DNA of 24,278 bases, from positions 1 to 24,278 of the forward strand of contig JACZST010000004.1 in NCBI GenBank assembly GCA_022574065.1, in the 5' to 3' direction. Below the pieces are notes generated by a model that had not been told where the DNA came from, did no database searches, and was given only the letters and a program-made list of their open reading frames with translations. The position numbers were made by a program, and so were the translations under genes. Numbering within the stretch: the first letter of the stretch is position 1; every line of letters begins with the position of its first letter. Source of the DNA: Acidobacteriota bacterium. Its GTDB lineage: Bacteria > Actinomycetota > Acidimicrobiia > Spongiisociales > UBA5794. Positions 6,881-15,232 of this stretch are shown in pieces.

Positions 6881-8086
6881 TCAGCTGGGGGCTCCCCCGG
6901 TATCGCCACCGCTGCGCAGTACCTCGATGCGATCGAGGAGCCGCTCAGCGACCTCCGACTTGGTCATGAGCTCCCACGGCTCGGTCGAGCCGTCTGGAAG
7001 CACGATCACGACCTCGTTGGTATCGGAACCGAACTCTGAGCCCAGTGCGGTGACATCGTTAGCCACCAGCAGATCGACGCCCTTTTCCCTTGCCTTGTCG
7101 ATAGCCGCCTCGATCGAGCCTGTCTCGGCCGCAAATCCGACAAGGAATGGGCGTTTCTCCATTGCCGCCAGCCCACCAAGGATGTCCGGGGTCGGACCGA
7201 GCACAACCTGTGGGGGCCCGGCGGCTCGGCGCAGCTTGGTGGCTTCGGGATGCTCCGGAGCGAAGTCAGCGACGGCGGCGGCCATGAGGGCAATGTCGGC
7301 GTCTTCGGCGGCCTTCCACACCGCGTCGGCCATCTCCCGGGCCGTCTCCACCGCAATCACCTCGACACGCGGGTGGCGCGGAGCCGGAGCGGTCGTCACC
7401 AGGGTGACCGCGGCTCCCCGCCTGGCCGAGGCCACCGCGATGGCGTTGCCCATCTTCCCCGACGACCGGTTGCCGATGAACCGCACCGGATCGATGGGCT
7501 CCCTCGTGCCGCCCGCAGTGACCAGCACCCGCTGGCCGGAAAGTTCGCCGCCCGGAAGGACTCCGGCGACGGATTCGGCGATCTCATCAGGGTCGGCCAA
7601 ACGACCGACACCCTCGTCTCCGCCGGCGAGCGCTCCGACGTCGGGTCCAACGATCGTATAGCCATCGGCGATCAGGGTCGCGATGTTGCGCTGCGTCGCC
7701 GGCTGCTCCCACATCTCGGTGTGCATCGCCGGAGCTAGCACCACCGGCGAGGTGGATGCCAGCACCGTCGCGGAAACTGCGTCGTCGCTGAGCCCGGTTG
7801 CCAGCCTCGACAGCGTCGCCGCCGTTGCCGGTGCGACGACGATCGAATCGGCCCAGCGCGCCAATGTGGTGTGCGGGCTGACATCGTCATCGTCAAAGAG
7901 CTCGACCACCGGGTGGCTGCCGGTGATGGCGGCGAGTGTTTGTGCACCGACGAACCGTGTTGCCGATCTTGTCATGACGACACGCACCTGGGCACCATGC
8001 TCAACGAGTCGTCTCGCCAGGTAGGCCGCCTTGTAGGCGGCGACGCCGCCGGTGATGCCGAGGACGATCCGCCGCCCGGCTAGCAC
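6881..8086 (-). CDS. coaBC: Bifunctional phosphopantothenoylcysteine decarboxylase/synthetase
   Basis: CoaBC catalyses two consecutive steps of coenzyme A synthesis: CTP-dependent joining of cysteine to phosphopantothenate (CoaB) and FMN-dependent decarboxylation (CoaC). The 401-residue protein starts with the flavoprotein domain (GITGGVAAYKA, His72 in PHTTLARWAD, PAMHTEMW at 119-125), followed by the synthetase domain (VTAGGTREPID, NRSSGKMG, VGFAAETGS, ANDVTALGSEFGSDTNEV). The active-site cysteine of E. coli CoaC (in ACGDxGxGR) is Gly155 here (AGGDEGVGR). GTG start at 8086, with AGGA upstream, 4 bp after the rpoZ stop. In mycobacteria metK follows coaBC; here priA does. Confidence 0.96.
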   Translation of the reverse strand: MLAGRRIVLGITGGVAAYKAAYLARRLVEHGAQVRVVMTRSATRFVGAQTLAAITGSHPVVELFDDDDVSPHTTLARWADSIVVAPATAATLSRLATGLSDDAVSATVLASTSPVVLAPAMHTEMWEQPATQRNIATLIADGYTIVGPDVGALAGGDEGVGRLADPDEIAESVAGVLPGGELSGQRVLVTAGGTREPIDPVRFIGNRSSGKMGNAIAVASARRGAAVTLVTTAPAPRHPRVEVIAVETAREMADAVWKAAEDADIALMAAAVADFAPEHPEATKLRRAAGPPQVVLGPTPDILGGLAAMEKRPFLVGFAAETGSIEAAIDKAREKGVDLLVANDVTALGSEFGSDTNEVVIVLPDGSTEPWELMTKSEVAERLLDRIEVLRSGGDTGGAPS

Positions 8087-8090
8087 GGTC

Positions 8091-8336
8091 CTAGTCCTCG
8101 ATCGGCGCTACTACGACCTTGCCTTCTGCGATCTCTTCGAGGGCGATCGAGAGCGGTTTGCGCGACATGCTGTGGACCTGAGGGGGAACGTATCCGCCGA
8201 GACCTTCACCAAGCTGGTTGAAGTAAGCGTTGATCTCCCTGGCGCGGCGTGCGGAGAGCACGACGAGGCCGAAGCGGCTTCCGACCATCTCTACCATCTT
8301 GCCGATGGCTGGCTCTGTCATCATTTGGGTTGTCAC
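8091..8336 (-). CDS. rpoZ: DNA-directed RNA polymerase omega subunit
   Basis: Omega is the small RNA polymerase subunit that helps assembly by holding the beta-prime C-terminus. The product has at most 81 residues, with the family core LVVLSARRAREINAYFNQLGEGL and the C-terminal KPLSIALEEIAEGKV. The GTG at 8336 is adjacent to GAGGA with no room for initiation. The ATG at 8324 or 8321 (MMTEPAIGKMVE) is a more likely start, giving 77 or 76 residues. It lies between gmk (35 bp upstream) and coaBC (4 bp downstream), the standard gmk-rpoZ-coaBC order. Confidence 0.93.
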   Translation of the reverse strand: MTTQMMTEPAIGKMVEMVGSRFGLVVLSARRAREINAYFNQLGEGLGGYVPPQVHSMSRKPLSIALEEIAEGKVVVAPIED

Positions 8337-8371
8337 TCCTCAGGGTCCCGGCACGCAGTAACGCCGGCAGA

Positions 8372-8941
8372 TCAGCCCAGTATAGAGAGAACCTGGTAAA
8401 TCGCGGTCTGCAGATCGTCATTGACCACGAGGTGATCGAAAGTCGCTTTTGCGTCCTCGATCTGCTCTGAGGCAACGGCGAGCCGCCTCTCCACGTCTTC
8501 TTCCGAGGTGTCGCCCCTTTTCCGCAGCCGACGCTCCAGCTCTTCGAGCGACGGTGGCAGGATGAACAACAGCACAGCATCGGGGTAGGCGGCTCTGACT
8601 TGATGGGCGCCGACGTTCTCGATATCCAGGAGGACGTCCTCCCCGGCGGCGATGTGCTCGAGGACCGGTGCCCCGGGGGTCCCGTATCGATGTCCGCCGT
8701 AGTCCGCCCATTCGAGTAGCTCGCCGGCGGCGACCAGCTCGTCGAATCGCGCATCGGTGACGAAGAGGTAATCCTCCCCGTCTTTTTCACCCGGTCGAGG
8801 AGCTCGCGTCGTGGCCGAGACGGAGAAGGTTGCACCCGACCGTTCCAGCACAACGTCGACGACGCTCGACTTGCCAACCCCGGAGGGCCCGGATACCACG
8901 AGCAGGGTCCCGTCACGAGAAGTGGTCGAGGAGGCACTCAC
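8372..8941 (-). CDS. gmk: Guanylate kinase
   Basis: Gmk phosphorylates GMP to GDP with ATP. The 189-residue protein has the P-loop GPSGVGKS (18-25), the GMP-binding segment SATTRAPRPGEKDGEDYLF, and the conserved LLDIENVGAHQVR and LFILPPS stretches. The frame opens at an ATG at 8983, but the first 14 residues there (MQRTARSAASEVGN) have no counterpart in the family. The GTG at 8941, preceded by GGAAG, gives the usual length and is preferred. Either way the start overlaps the end of mihF, by 29 bp for the GTG. Confidence 0.95.
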   Translation of the reverse strand: MSASSTTSRDGTLLVVSGPSGVGKSSVVDVVLERSGATFSVSATTRAPRPGEKDGEDYLFVTDARFDELVAAGELLEWADYGGHRYGTPGAPVLEHIAAGEDVLLDIENVGAHQVRAAYPDAVLLFILPPSLEELERRLRKRGDTSEEDVERRLAVASEQIEDAKATFDHLVVNDDLQTAIYQVLSILG

Positions 8942-9236
8942 GTTGCCGACTTCCGAGGCCGCGGATCTTGCGGTTCTCTGCAATCTTGCAGTCTTCCATC
9001 AGGCGCATTGCCTTGACCTTTCCCACCCCCGGCATCGCTGCCAGCAGGGGGTATACCTTCGTTCCTGCCACGATGTCGTCGGTTTCCGCTTCGGTGAGCA
9101 CGTCCGATAGCGTGCGGGAACCCGTCTGGAGCAACGCCTTGATCTCGGCACGTTTCGCTCGCGCTGCTCCCGCCTTCGCCAGCGCTGCGCTGCGTTGCTC
9201 GTCGGTGATCTGGGGTGGCTTCCTCGGGGTACTCAT
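8913..9236 (-). CDS. mihF: Integration host factor, actinobacterial type (mIHF)
   Basis: This nucleoid-associated DNA-binding protein is specific to actinobacteria and unrelated to the IhfA/IhfB proteins of enterics. The 107 residues match the family pattern: a basic N-terminal helix (PPQITDEQRSAALAKAGAAR, then RAKRAEIK), LSDVLTEAETDDIV, and the helix-turn-helix-like LLAAMPGVGKVKA plus IRGLGSRQR, which contacts DNA. It is the strongest marker of the host phylum in the window. There is no Shine-Dalgarno before the ATG, but TACCAT ends 6 nt upstream, directly after the pyrF stop. It may therefore have its own leaderless promoter in addition to read-through from the pyr operon. Confidence 0.96.
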   Translation of the reverse strand: MSTPRKPPQITDEQRSAALAKAGAARAKRAEIKALLQTGSRTLSDVLTEAETDDIVAGTKVYPLLAAMPGVGKVKAMRLMEDCKIAENRKIRGLGSRQRECLLDHFS

Positions 9237-9242
9237 AGGGAG

Positions 9243-9248
9243 ATGGTA
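9243..9248 (-). promoter_or_regulatory. Possible -10 box (TACCAT) for leaderless mihF
   Basis: TACCAT fills half of the 12-bp gap between the pyrF stop codon and the mihF ATG, with 6 nt to the ATG. No ribosome-binding sequence is present in the gap. An internal promoter would let this abundant nucleoid protein escape uridine-nucleotide control by PyrR. Confidence 0.4.
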
Positions 9249-9959
9249 TCAAGCCGAATCGGCGATCCCGTTGACCGCGGCGGCGATGCCGGCTGCTGCA
9301 TTCTCAGGATCGGGCGCCTCGGTGATCGGCCTGCCGACAACGAGCAGGTCGGCACCGGCAGAAATTGCAACCGCCGGCGTTGCCGTCCGCACCTGGTCGT
9401 CGCCGGTGTTGTCGATCCGGATCCCCGGAGTGACGCGCAACAGGCCGGGCGCCGCTTCTGTCACCGTGGCCAGCTCGTTGGGAGACGACACGATGCCCTC
9501 GCACCCGACCGTCGCTGCCGTCCGGGACATATGAGCTACTAGATGGGCGGGTGTGGCGTCGATCCCCACCGCTGCCAGTCGATCGTCATCCAGCGAAGTG
9601 AGCACTGAGACGGCGAGGATCCCCGCCGGCGACTGGTCACTTCCCTGCGCCAGCCCGGCCACCGCCGCAGCCAGCATGTCTGCTCCGCCCGCGGCGTGAG
9701 CCGTTACCCAACGGGCTCCCCTGGCACCAATCCTTTCGGCGGCGCGTTCGACCTGCGTCGGGATGTCGTGGAGTTTGGCGTCGACGAGAACCGGCCGGCC
9801 AAGACCCACGAGTTCGTCGATGAGTTGGGGTCCTCTGTCGAACAACAGGCCAAGGCCGATCTTGAAGCCGGCCACATGGGCATCGACCCGCATCGCCATC
9901 TCGAGGGCCGTTTCGGCCGTTGGCAGATCGAGGGCCACGATGACCCTGCCGTTCATCAT
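9249..9959 (-). CDS. pyrF: Orotidine 5'-phosphate decarboxylase
   Basis: PyrF catalyses the last step of UMP synthesis. The 236-residue TIM-barrel protein begins MMNGRVIVALDLPT and has the catalytic array DAKLHDIP (Asp60, Lys62, Asp65), TPGIR, and VVGRPIT at the phosphate site. Two consecutive ATGs (9959 and 9956) both overlap the pyrD stop (ATGATGA), with GGAG 7 nt before the first. The frame is open far upstream, to 10952, but that part is pyrD read out of frame. The gene belongs to the short bacterial type I family, not the longer actinobacterial type of about 275 residues that I recall from mycobacteria. Confidence 0.95.
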   Translation of the reverse strand: MMNGRVIVALDLPTAETALEMAMRVDAHVAGFKIGLGLLFDRGPQLIDELVGLGRPVLVDAKLHDIPTQVERAAERIGARGARWVTAHAAGGADMLAAAVAGLAQGSDQSPAGILAVSVLTSLDDDRLAAVGIDATPAHLVAHMSRTAATVGCEGIVSSPNELATVTEAAPGLLRVTPGIRIDNTGDDQVRTATPAVAISAGADLLVVGRPITEAPDPENAAAGIAAAVNGIADSA

Positions 9960-10855
9960 TGCGCTGCTCCGACCAGTTCGGCAATGCTGCCGACGTCTTC
10001 CTTCGCCATGAAGCGCTCCAACCCCCCGATGATGCGGCGCCCGATCCGCGGCTTGGCGAAGTGTGCGGTGCCGATGGCGACCGCCGAGGCACCGGCCATC
10101 AGGTATTCGACAACGTCCGAGCCCGTCTGGACTCCGCCGCAGCCGACGATGGGGAGCCCGGGCAGCGCCTGCGCCACCTCCCACACACATCGCATAGCGA
10201 TGGGCTTGAGCGGAGCACCCGAGTAGCCGCCGACCACACCACTGAGCTTGGGTTGCCTGGTTGCGATATCGATTCCAGCACCCCATACGGTGTTGGTCAG
10301 CACCACCCAGTCGGCGCCGGCCTCGGCGACGGCATTGGCAACGGCCACAACGTCGACGGCGTTCGGTGAGAGCTTGGCTCCGATCGGCAGCTCGGTCGCC
10401 CCTCGAACCTCGGCCACCGCCAGCGCGGCCACCTCGGCGTCGAGGGCGAAGAGCTTGCCGGTGAGATTCGGGCACGACAAGTTGATCTCGACCGCCGCCA
10501 CCCCGGCATCGGCCAGCCCCGCCGCAACCTCGGCGAAACCCAACGGATCGTGCGCCACCGCCGACCCCCATACCCTGGTAGGCACGTCGGCGATCAGCGG
10601 CCCGATCTGGCGGCCCCAGGCCTTGATGCCGGGGTTTTGAATCCCGATGCCGTTCAGCATCCCCTCTCCGGCCGGCGCCATTCTCGGTGCAGGGCGGCCG
10701 GACCACGGTTCCGGGGACACCGATTTCGCCACGGCTGCCCCGTAGACGGAGAAGTCGACGACACGAGAGAAGTCGACGACCGATCCCACCGTCCCGGACG
10801 CAGCGACCAGCGGTGATCCAAGCCGGACCGGTCCGAGGACGGTGTCCAGGCTCAC
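9956..10855 (-). CDS. pyrD: Dihydroorotate dehydrogenase, class 1 (1B-like)
   Basis: PyrD oxidises dihydroorotate to orotate using FMN. The 299-residue protein resembles class 1B: LVAASGTVG near the N-terminus, MLNGIGIQNPG, EINLSCPN with Cys128 as the class 1 catalytic base (class 2 enzymes use Ser), AKLSPN, NTVWGAGIDI, GYSGAPLKPIA and GGVQTGSDVVEYLMAGASAV. Class 1B enzymes normally work with PyrK, a 2Fe-2S/FAD subunit that passes electrons to NAD. No pyrK lies in this operon or window. There is also no N-terminal membrane helix as in class 2. The GTG start overlaps the carB stop (GTGA) and has AGGGA 5 nt upstream. Confidence 0.93.
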   Translation of the reverse strand: MSLDTVLGPVRLGSPLVAASGTVGSVVDFSRVVDFSVYGAAVAKSVSPEPWSGRPAPRMAPAGEGMLNGIGIQNPGIKAWGRQIGPLIADVPTRVWGSAVAHDPLGFAEVAAGLADAGVAAVEINLSCPNLTGKLFALDAEVAALAVAEVRGATELPIGAKLSPNAVDVVAVANAVAEAGADWVVLTNTVWGAGIDIATRQPKLSGVVGGYSGAPLKPIAMRCVWEVAQALPGLPIVGCGGVQTGSDVVEYLMAGASAVAIGTAHFAKPRIGRRIIGGLERFMAKEDVGSIAELVGAAQ

Positions 10856-13800
10856 GACAAAATCCCTGCTGCGGCGTGGTGCTCCTGGATGCTTGCGACG
10901 GTGGTGACGGCGTCGGGTCCGGCCTGGAGGCTCCTGGCGACGGCGTGACCACCCTCAGCGGTGGTGATGCACGGCACCCTGTGCCTGGTCGCCGCCAACC
11001 GGATCAGCCGTCCGTCTCCGCGCGCCCTGCGTCCCTGCGGCGTGTTGATGACCAGATCGATATCGCCGGCCTCGATCAACCGCACCGGGTCGTACGGACC
11101 TTCACCGACCTTGTCGACATGGGTGGTGGCGATGCCGTGTCGCGCCAGGTGCCCGGCCGTACCGTGAGTGGAGAAGATCCGGAACCCGAGCTCGGCGAAA
11201 ACGCGGCCGATCTGGAGCCCGAGCGGCTTGTCCCGATCCGCCAGTGACAGGAACAGGTTGCCCTTGGTCGGGATTGCCCGTCCCGAGGCGGCGAGGGATT
11301 TGGCGTAGGCGATGCCTGGCTCCGATCCGATCCCCATGACCTCGCCGGTTGCTCGCATTTCCGGCCCGAGAATGGTGTCTTCGGTCGGGAACCGGCTCCA
11401 CGGCAGTACCGCTTCCTTCACCGCGGTGTACGGCGTGGTCACCGGCTCGGTCGGGATGATGCCTGCGGCGCGCAGGTCGGTGAGCCGCTCCCCCATCATC
11501 ACCCGTGTCGCCACCTTTGCCAGCGGAACGCCGGTCGCCTTGGAGATGAACGGCACCGTTCGCGATGCTCTCGGGTTGGCCTCGATCACGAACACCACGC
11601 TCTCCTGGATGGCAAATTGGACGTTGAGCAATCCGCGAACACCGAGACCGGCGGCGAGCCTGCGGGTGTAATCCTCGATCGTCGCCGTTGCCTTGTCTCC
11701 GATGGTCGGTGGCGGGACGACGCAGGCCGAGTCGCCCGAGTGCACGCCTGCCTGCTCGACATGCTCCATGATTCCCCCGACGTACAGATCGGTCCCGTCG
11801 AAGATCGCATCGACGTCAACTTCGATGGCCGACTCGAGGAAACAGTCGATGAGCAGTGGCGACTCCGCCAGGTCCACCTCACCTCCGGGTACGGCGTTGT
11901 ACAGCTCGGCCAGATAGCTCCCAAGCTCGTCCCTGGCATAGACGATCCGCATCGCCCTGCCACCGAGCACGTATGACGGTCGCACCAGCACCGGAAACCC
12001 GATCGTGTCGGCAACCTCCATCGCCTCGATGATCGAGGTGGCCGTCCCGTGCCGCGGCTGTGGGATCCGCAGACGGCGACACAGCGCGGAGAAACGCTCC
12101 CGATCCTCCGCGGCATCGATGGCGTCTGGCGGGGTTCCTGCGATCAGGAAACCAGCCTCCTCGATGGCATGTGCCAGACCGAGCGGGGTCTGGCCTCCGA
12201 GCTGGACGATCACGGCCTGCGGCTGTTCCACCACCAGGACTGCCAGCACGTCCTCGACGGTGAGGGGCTCGAAATACAGGCGGCTCGACGTGTCGTAGTC
12301 CGTAGAAACCGTCTCCGGGTTGCAGTTGATCATCACCGGTTCGTAGCCGGCGTCTGACAAGGCGAAGGCGGCGTGCACGCAGCAATAGTCGAATTCGATA
12401 CCCTGCCCGATCCGGTTCGGCCCCGAGCCCAATACCACCACCGTCCGATCGCCGGGCTCCGGTGCTTCGTCTTCGTCTTCGAACGTCGAGTAGTAGTACG
12501 GCGTCATCGCCACGAACTCTGCGGCGCACGTGTCCACGGTCTTGAACGTGGTGGCGATGTCCTCATCGAATCGGATCCCGTCCACCGGCTCCCCGAGCAG
12601 GTAGTTGAGTTGGGCATCCGAGTATCCGTGCCGTTTTGCGGCCCTGATAGCCACGGGATCGGCGCCGCCGTTTTCGAGCTCGGCGCGGATCTCGACGATC
12701 TGGGCAAATTGATCCACGAACCACGGGTCGTACTGCGTCTCGCGCGCGACGTGGCCGGCGTCGAACCCGCGTCGCAGTGCCTCGGCTGCCAGGTAGATGC
12801 GGTCGGGTGATGGTTGGTGCAGCAGCTGCTGCAACTCCTCGTCATCGAGGGCGACGACCGTTGCCTCACCGGGGTCGGCGTTGAGACCCATCCGTCCTGT
12901 TTCCAGACTTCTGAGGGCTTTTTGCAGCGCCTCAGGAAACGTTCTCCCGATCGCCATCGCTTCCCCAACGCTCTGCATCGAGGTGCCGAGCACCGGGTCG
13001 ACCGAGGCGAACTTGGCGAAGTCGAAGCGAGGTGCCTTCACCACCACGTAGTCCAGCGCCGGCTCGAACGAGGCCGGAGTCGCCCCCGTTATGTCGTTGG
13101 TGATCTCGTCGAGCGTGTACCCGACGGCGAGCTTGGCGGCGATTTTGGCGATCGGAAACCCGGTTGCCTTCGAGGCGAGCGCCGAGGACCGCGACACCCT
13201 GGGGTTCATCTCCACGATGATGCGCCGCCCGGATTCCGGGTCGACGGCGAACTGCACGTTGGAGCCCCCTGTGGCCACACCGATCTCCCTCAAGCAGGCG
13301 ATCGCCTCATCCCGCATCTCTTGGTACTCACGATCGGAGAGGGTTTGGGCGGGAGCAACCGTGATCGAATCGCCGGTGTGGACCCCCATCGCGTCCAGGT
13401 TCTCGATCGTGCACACGATCACGGCGTTGTCCGCCGCGTCGCGCATCACCTCGAGCTCGAACTCCTTCCATCCAACGAGCGATTCCTCGACGAGGACCTC
13501 ACCGACCGGCGAAGCATCCAGACCGGCGGAGACGATCCGGATTGCCTCGTCGTCGTCCTGTGCCAACCCTGTGCCCCCCCCGCCGAGGATGTAGGAAGGC
13601 CGAACCATCACGGGGTAGCCAAGCCCGGCCGCGGCGACCAGCGCCTCTTCGACCGAGTGCACATAGGAGGATCTCGCGGTGGCGATCCCCGCTCGCTTCA
13701 TCGCCTCCTTGAAGGCGCCGCGGTCCTCGGCGGTAGCTATGGCGTCGACACCGGCACCGATCAGCTCGACTCCATATTTCTCGAGCACACCGTCGGCAGC

Positions 13801-14106
13801 GAGCGTCATCGTCACGTTGAGGGCGGTCTGACCACCAAGGGTCGGGAGCAGGGCATCGGGCCGTTCCTTGGCGATGACTGCGGCGACCACTTCGGGCGTT
13901 ACCGGCTCCACGTATGTGGCGTCGGCGAACGCGGGATCGGTCATGATCGTCGCCGGGTTCGAGTTGACGAGGATGAGCCGATACCCGTCTTCCCTGAGCA
14001 CCTTGAGCGCCTGGGTGCCCGAATAGTCGAACTCTGCAGCCTGTCCGATGATGATCGGACCGGCGCCGATGAGCAGGATCGACTCGATGTCGGTCCTACG
14101 CGGCAT
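10852..14106 (-). CDS. carB: Carbamoyl-phosphate synthase large subunit
   Basis: CarB makes carbamoyl phosphate from bicarbonate, ammonia delivered by CarA, and two ATP. At 1084 residues it has the family's usual size and both homologous ATP-grasp halves: ESILLIGAGPIIIGQAAEFD and GGQTALN in the first, VVVLGSGPNRIGQGIEFDY and GGQTPLGLA in the second. The C-terminal MGS-like allosteric domain follows (NLFLSLADRDK, STHGTAGHLARHG, VINTPQGRRARGDGRLIRLAA), where UMP or ornithine bind in other species. The ATG at 14106 follows GGAG by 7 nt and overlaps the end of carA by 11 bp; a longer frame up to 14352 is carA read out of frame. Confidence 0.97.
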   Translation of the reverse strand: MPRRTDIESILLIGAGPIIIGQAAEFDYSGTQALKVLREDGYRLILVNSNPATIMTDPAFADATYVEPVTPEVVAAVIAKERPDALLPTLGGQTALNVTMTLAADGVLEKYGVELIGAGVDAIATAEDRGAFKEAMKRAGIATARSSYVHSVEEALVAAAGLGYPVMVRPSYILGGGGTGLAQDDDEAIRIVSAGLDASPVGEVLVEESLVGWKEFELEVMRDAADNAVIVCTIENLDAMGVHTGDSITVAPAQTLSDREYQEMRDEAIACLREIGVATGGSNVQFAVDPESGRRIIVEMNPRVSRSSALASKATGFPIAKIAAKLAVGYTLDEITNDITGATPASFEPALDYVVVKAPRFDFAKFASVDPVLGTSMQSVGEAMAIGRTFPEALQKALRSLETGRMGLNADPGEATVVALDDEELQQLLHQPSPDRIYLAAEALRRGFDAGHVARETQYDPWFVDQFAQIVEIRAELENGGADPVAIRAAKRHGYSDAQLNYLLGEPVDGIRFDEDIATTFKTVDTCAAEFVAMTPYYYSTFEDEDEAPEPGDRTVVVLGSGPNRIGQGIEFDYCCVHAAFALSDAGYEPVMINCNPETVSTDYDTSSRLYFEPLTVEDVLAVLVVEQPQAVIVQLGGQTPLGLAHAIEEAGFLIAGTPPDAIDAAEDRERFSALCRRLRIPQPRHGTATSIIEAMEVADTIGFPVLVRPSYVLGGRAMRIVYARDELGSYLAELYNAVPGGEVDLAESPLLIDCFLESAIEVDVDAIFDGTDLYVGGIMEHVEQAGVHSGDSACVVPPPTIGDKATATIEDYTRRLAAGLGVRGLLNVQFAIQESVVFVIEANPRASRTVPFISKATGVPLAKVATRVMMGERLTDLRAAGIIPTEPVTTPYTAVKEAVLPWSRFPTEDTILGPEMRATGEVMGIGSEPGIAYAKSLAASGRAIPTKGNLFLSLADRDKPLGLQIGRVFAELGFRIFSTHGTAGHLARHGIATTHVDKVGEGPYDPVRLIEAGDIDLVINTPQGRRARGDGRLIRLAATRHRVPCITTAEGGHAVARSLQAGPDAVTTVASIQEHHAAAGILS

Positions 14107-15232
14107 GCGACACTCCAGAGGCGAAGTGGTCGAAGAGCGTGGAGGCGTCATTCGGGCCGGGCGCCGCCTCGGGGTGATACTGGACCGAGAACGCCAAGGC
14201 ATCCCGGCATGCGAGCCCCTCGAGGGTGCCGTCATTGAGGTTGTGATGGGTCGCCACCACTCGACCGAAAGGCGTTTCGAGGGCTGGCGGCACATTCGCA
14301 GGGGCAGCGTGCGTCGAGCCCCCTGCTGAGGACAGGTCGACCGCAAAGCCATGGTTCTGCGAGGTGATCTCCACCCTTCCGTCGTGGCGCCTTCGCACCG
14401 GATGGTTCCCTCCGTGATGGCCGAACGGCAGCTTGAACGTCGTCGCTCCCAGCGCCAGGCCGAGTATCTGGTGGCCGAGGCAGATCCCGAAGATCGGGAC
14501 CTTCCCGAGCAGGCCTCGCACCGCGACGATGGACTCGGTCAACGGCTCGGGGTCACCCGGGCCGTTCGACAGGAACACGCCGTCTGGTGAGTAGGAGATG
14601 GCGGCGTCGGCCGCGGTCGCCGCGGGCACAACGGTGACGGCGATGCCTCGGTCGGTCAGCGCCGTGATGATGTCACGCTTTATCCCGAAGTCATACGCCA
14701 CCACCTCGGCTCTGATGACGCCGTTGGGCTCGCGCCGATACGGCGCTGCGGTGGTGACGCCGCTTACCAGGTCTCTTCCTACGATCTCCGGCGTTGCGGC
14801 GGCCACCGCGGCGAGTTCAGCGACATCGACGTCGGTGCCAAGCGCAGCCGGCATCGCTCCGTGGCGGCGAACGTGGCGGGTCAGCCGCCTGGTGTCGACC
14901 TCGGTGAGCACGACGATGCCGTGGCCCGCCAGGAACCCTGCGAAGCTGCCCTCCGACCGCCAGCTCGAGTCAAACCGGCTCATCGAGCGTGTCACCAACC
15001 CGACGGCATACGGTCGATCCGCCTGTTCATCCGCACCGTTGATGCCGTAGTTGCCGATATGCGGTGCCGTCATTGCCACGATCTGGCCGGCGTACGAAGG
15101 ATCGGTGATGATCTCTTGATAGCCGGTCATCGCCGTGTTGAAAACCACCTCTCCGCGGGCGATCCCCTCGGCCCCAACCGATCGACCCCTGAAGACGGTC
15201 CCGTCTGCGGTAACGAGCACGCCCGGTTTCAC
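14096..15232 (-). CDS. carA: Carbamoyl-phosphate synthase small subunit
   Basis: CarA is the glutaminase subunit that feeds ammonia to CarB. From the GTG at 15232 it is 378 residues. It starts KPGVLVTADGTVFRG, shows GEVVFNTAMTGYQEIITDPS in the N-terminal domain, and has a class I glutamine amidotransferase domain with the nucleophile Cys251 in FGICLGHQILG and the His-Glu pair in VQYHPEA. The GTG overlaps the pyrC stop as GTGA, with no clear Shine-Dalgarno, which suggests translational coupling to pyrC. The open frame extends to 15535, but that part is pyrC read in another frame. Confidence 0.96.
   Translation of the reverse strand: MKPGVLVTADGTVFRGRSVGAEGIARGEVVFNTAMTGYQEIITDPSYAGQIVAMTAPHIGNYGINGADEQADRPYAVGLVTRSMSRFDSSWRSEGSFAGFLAGHGIVVLTEVDTRRLTRHVRRHGAMPAALGTDVDVAELAAVAAATPEIVGRDLVSGVTTAAPYRREPNGVIRAEVVAYDFGIKRDIITALTDRGIAVTVVPAATAADAAISYSPDGVFLSNGPGDPEPLTESIVAVRGLLGKVPIFGICLGHQILGLALGATTFKLPFGHHGGNHPVRRRHDGRVEITSQNHGFAVDLSSAGGSTHAAPANVPPALETPFGRVVATHHNLNDGTLEGLACRDALAFSVQYHPEAAPGPNDASTLFDHFASGVSHAA

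Noticed and set aside
9249..10952. A 567-codon frame that would fuse pyrF to a long N-terminal extension
   Set aside because: The extension is pyrD read out of frame, is Arg/Gly-rich and shows no domain; PyrF begins normally at 9959 after a GGAG site.
12814..14238. A 474-codon open frame on the plus strand opposite carB
   Set aside because: It is the antisense of carB in GC-rich DNA, has no family motif, and carB is certain. The same holds for the long plus-strand frames at 1877-2881, 2737-3456, 6618-7661, 15664-16569, 16649-17527 and 21434-22375.
10852..14352. A carB frame extended by 82 codons
   Set aside because: The extra part overlaps carA in another frame, and CarB starts at the conserved region at 14106 with a good ribosome site.
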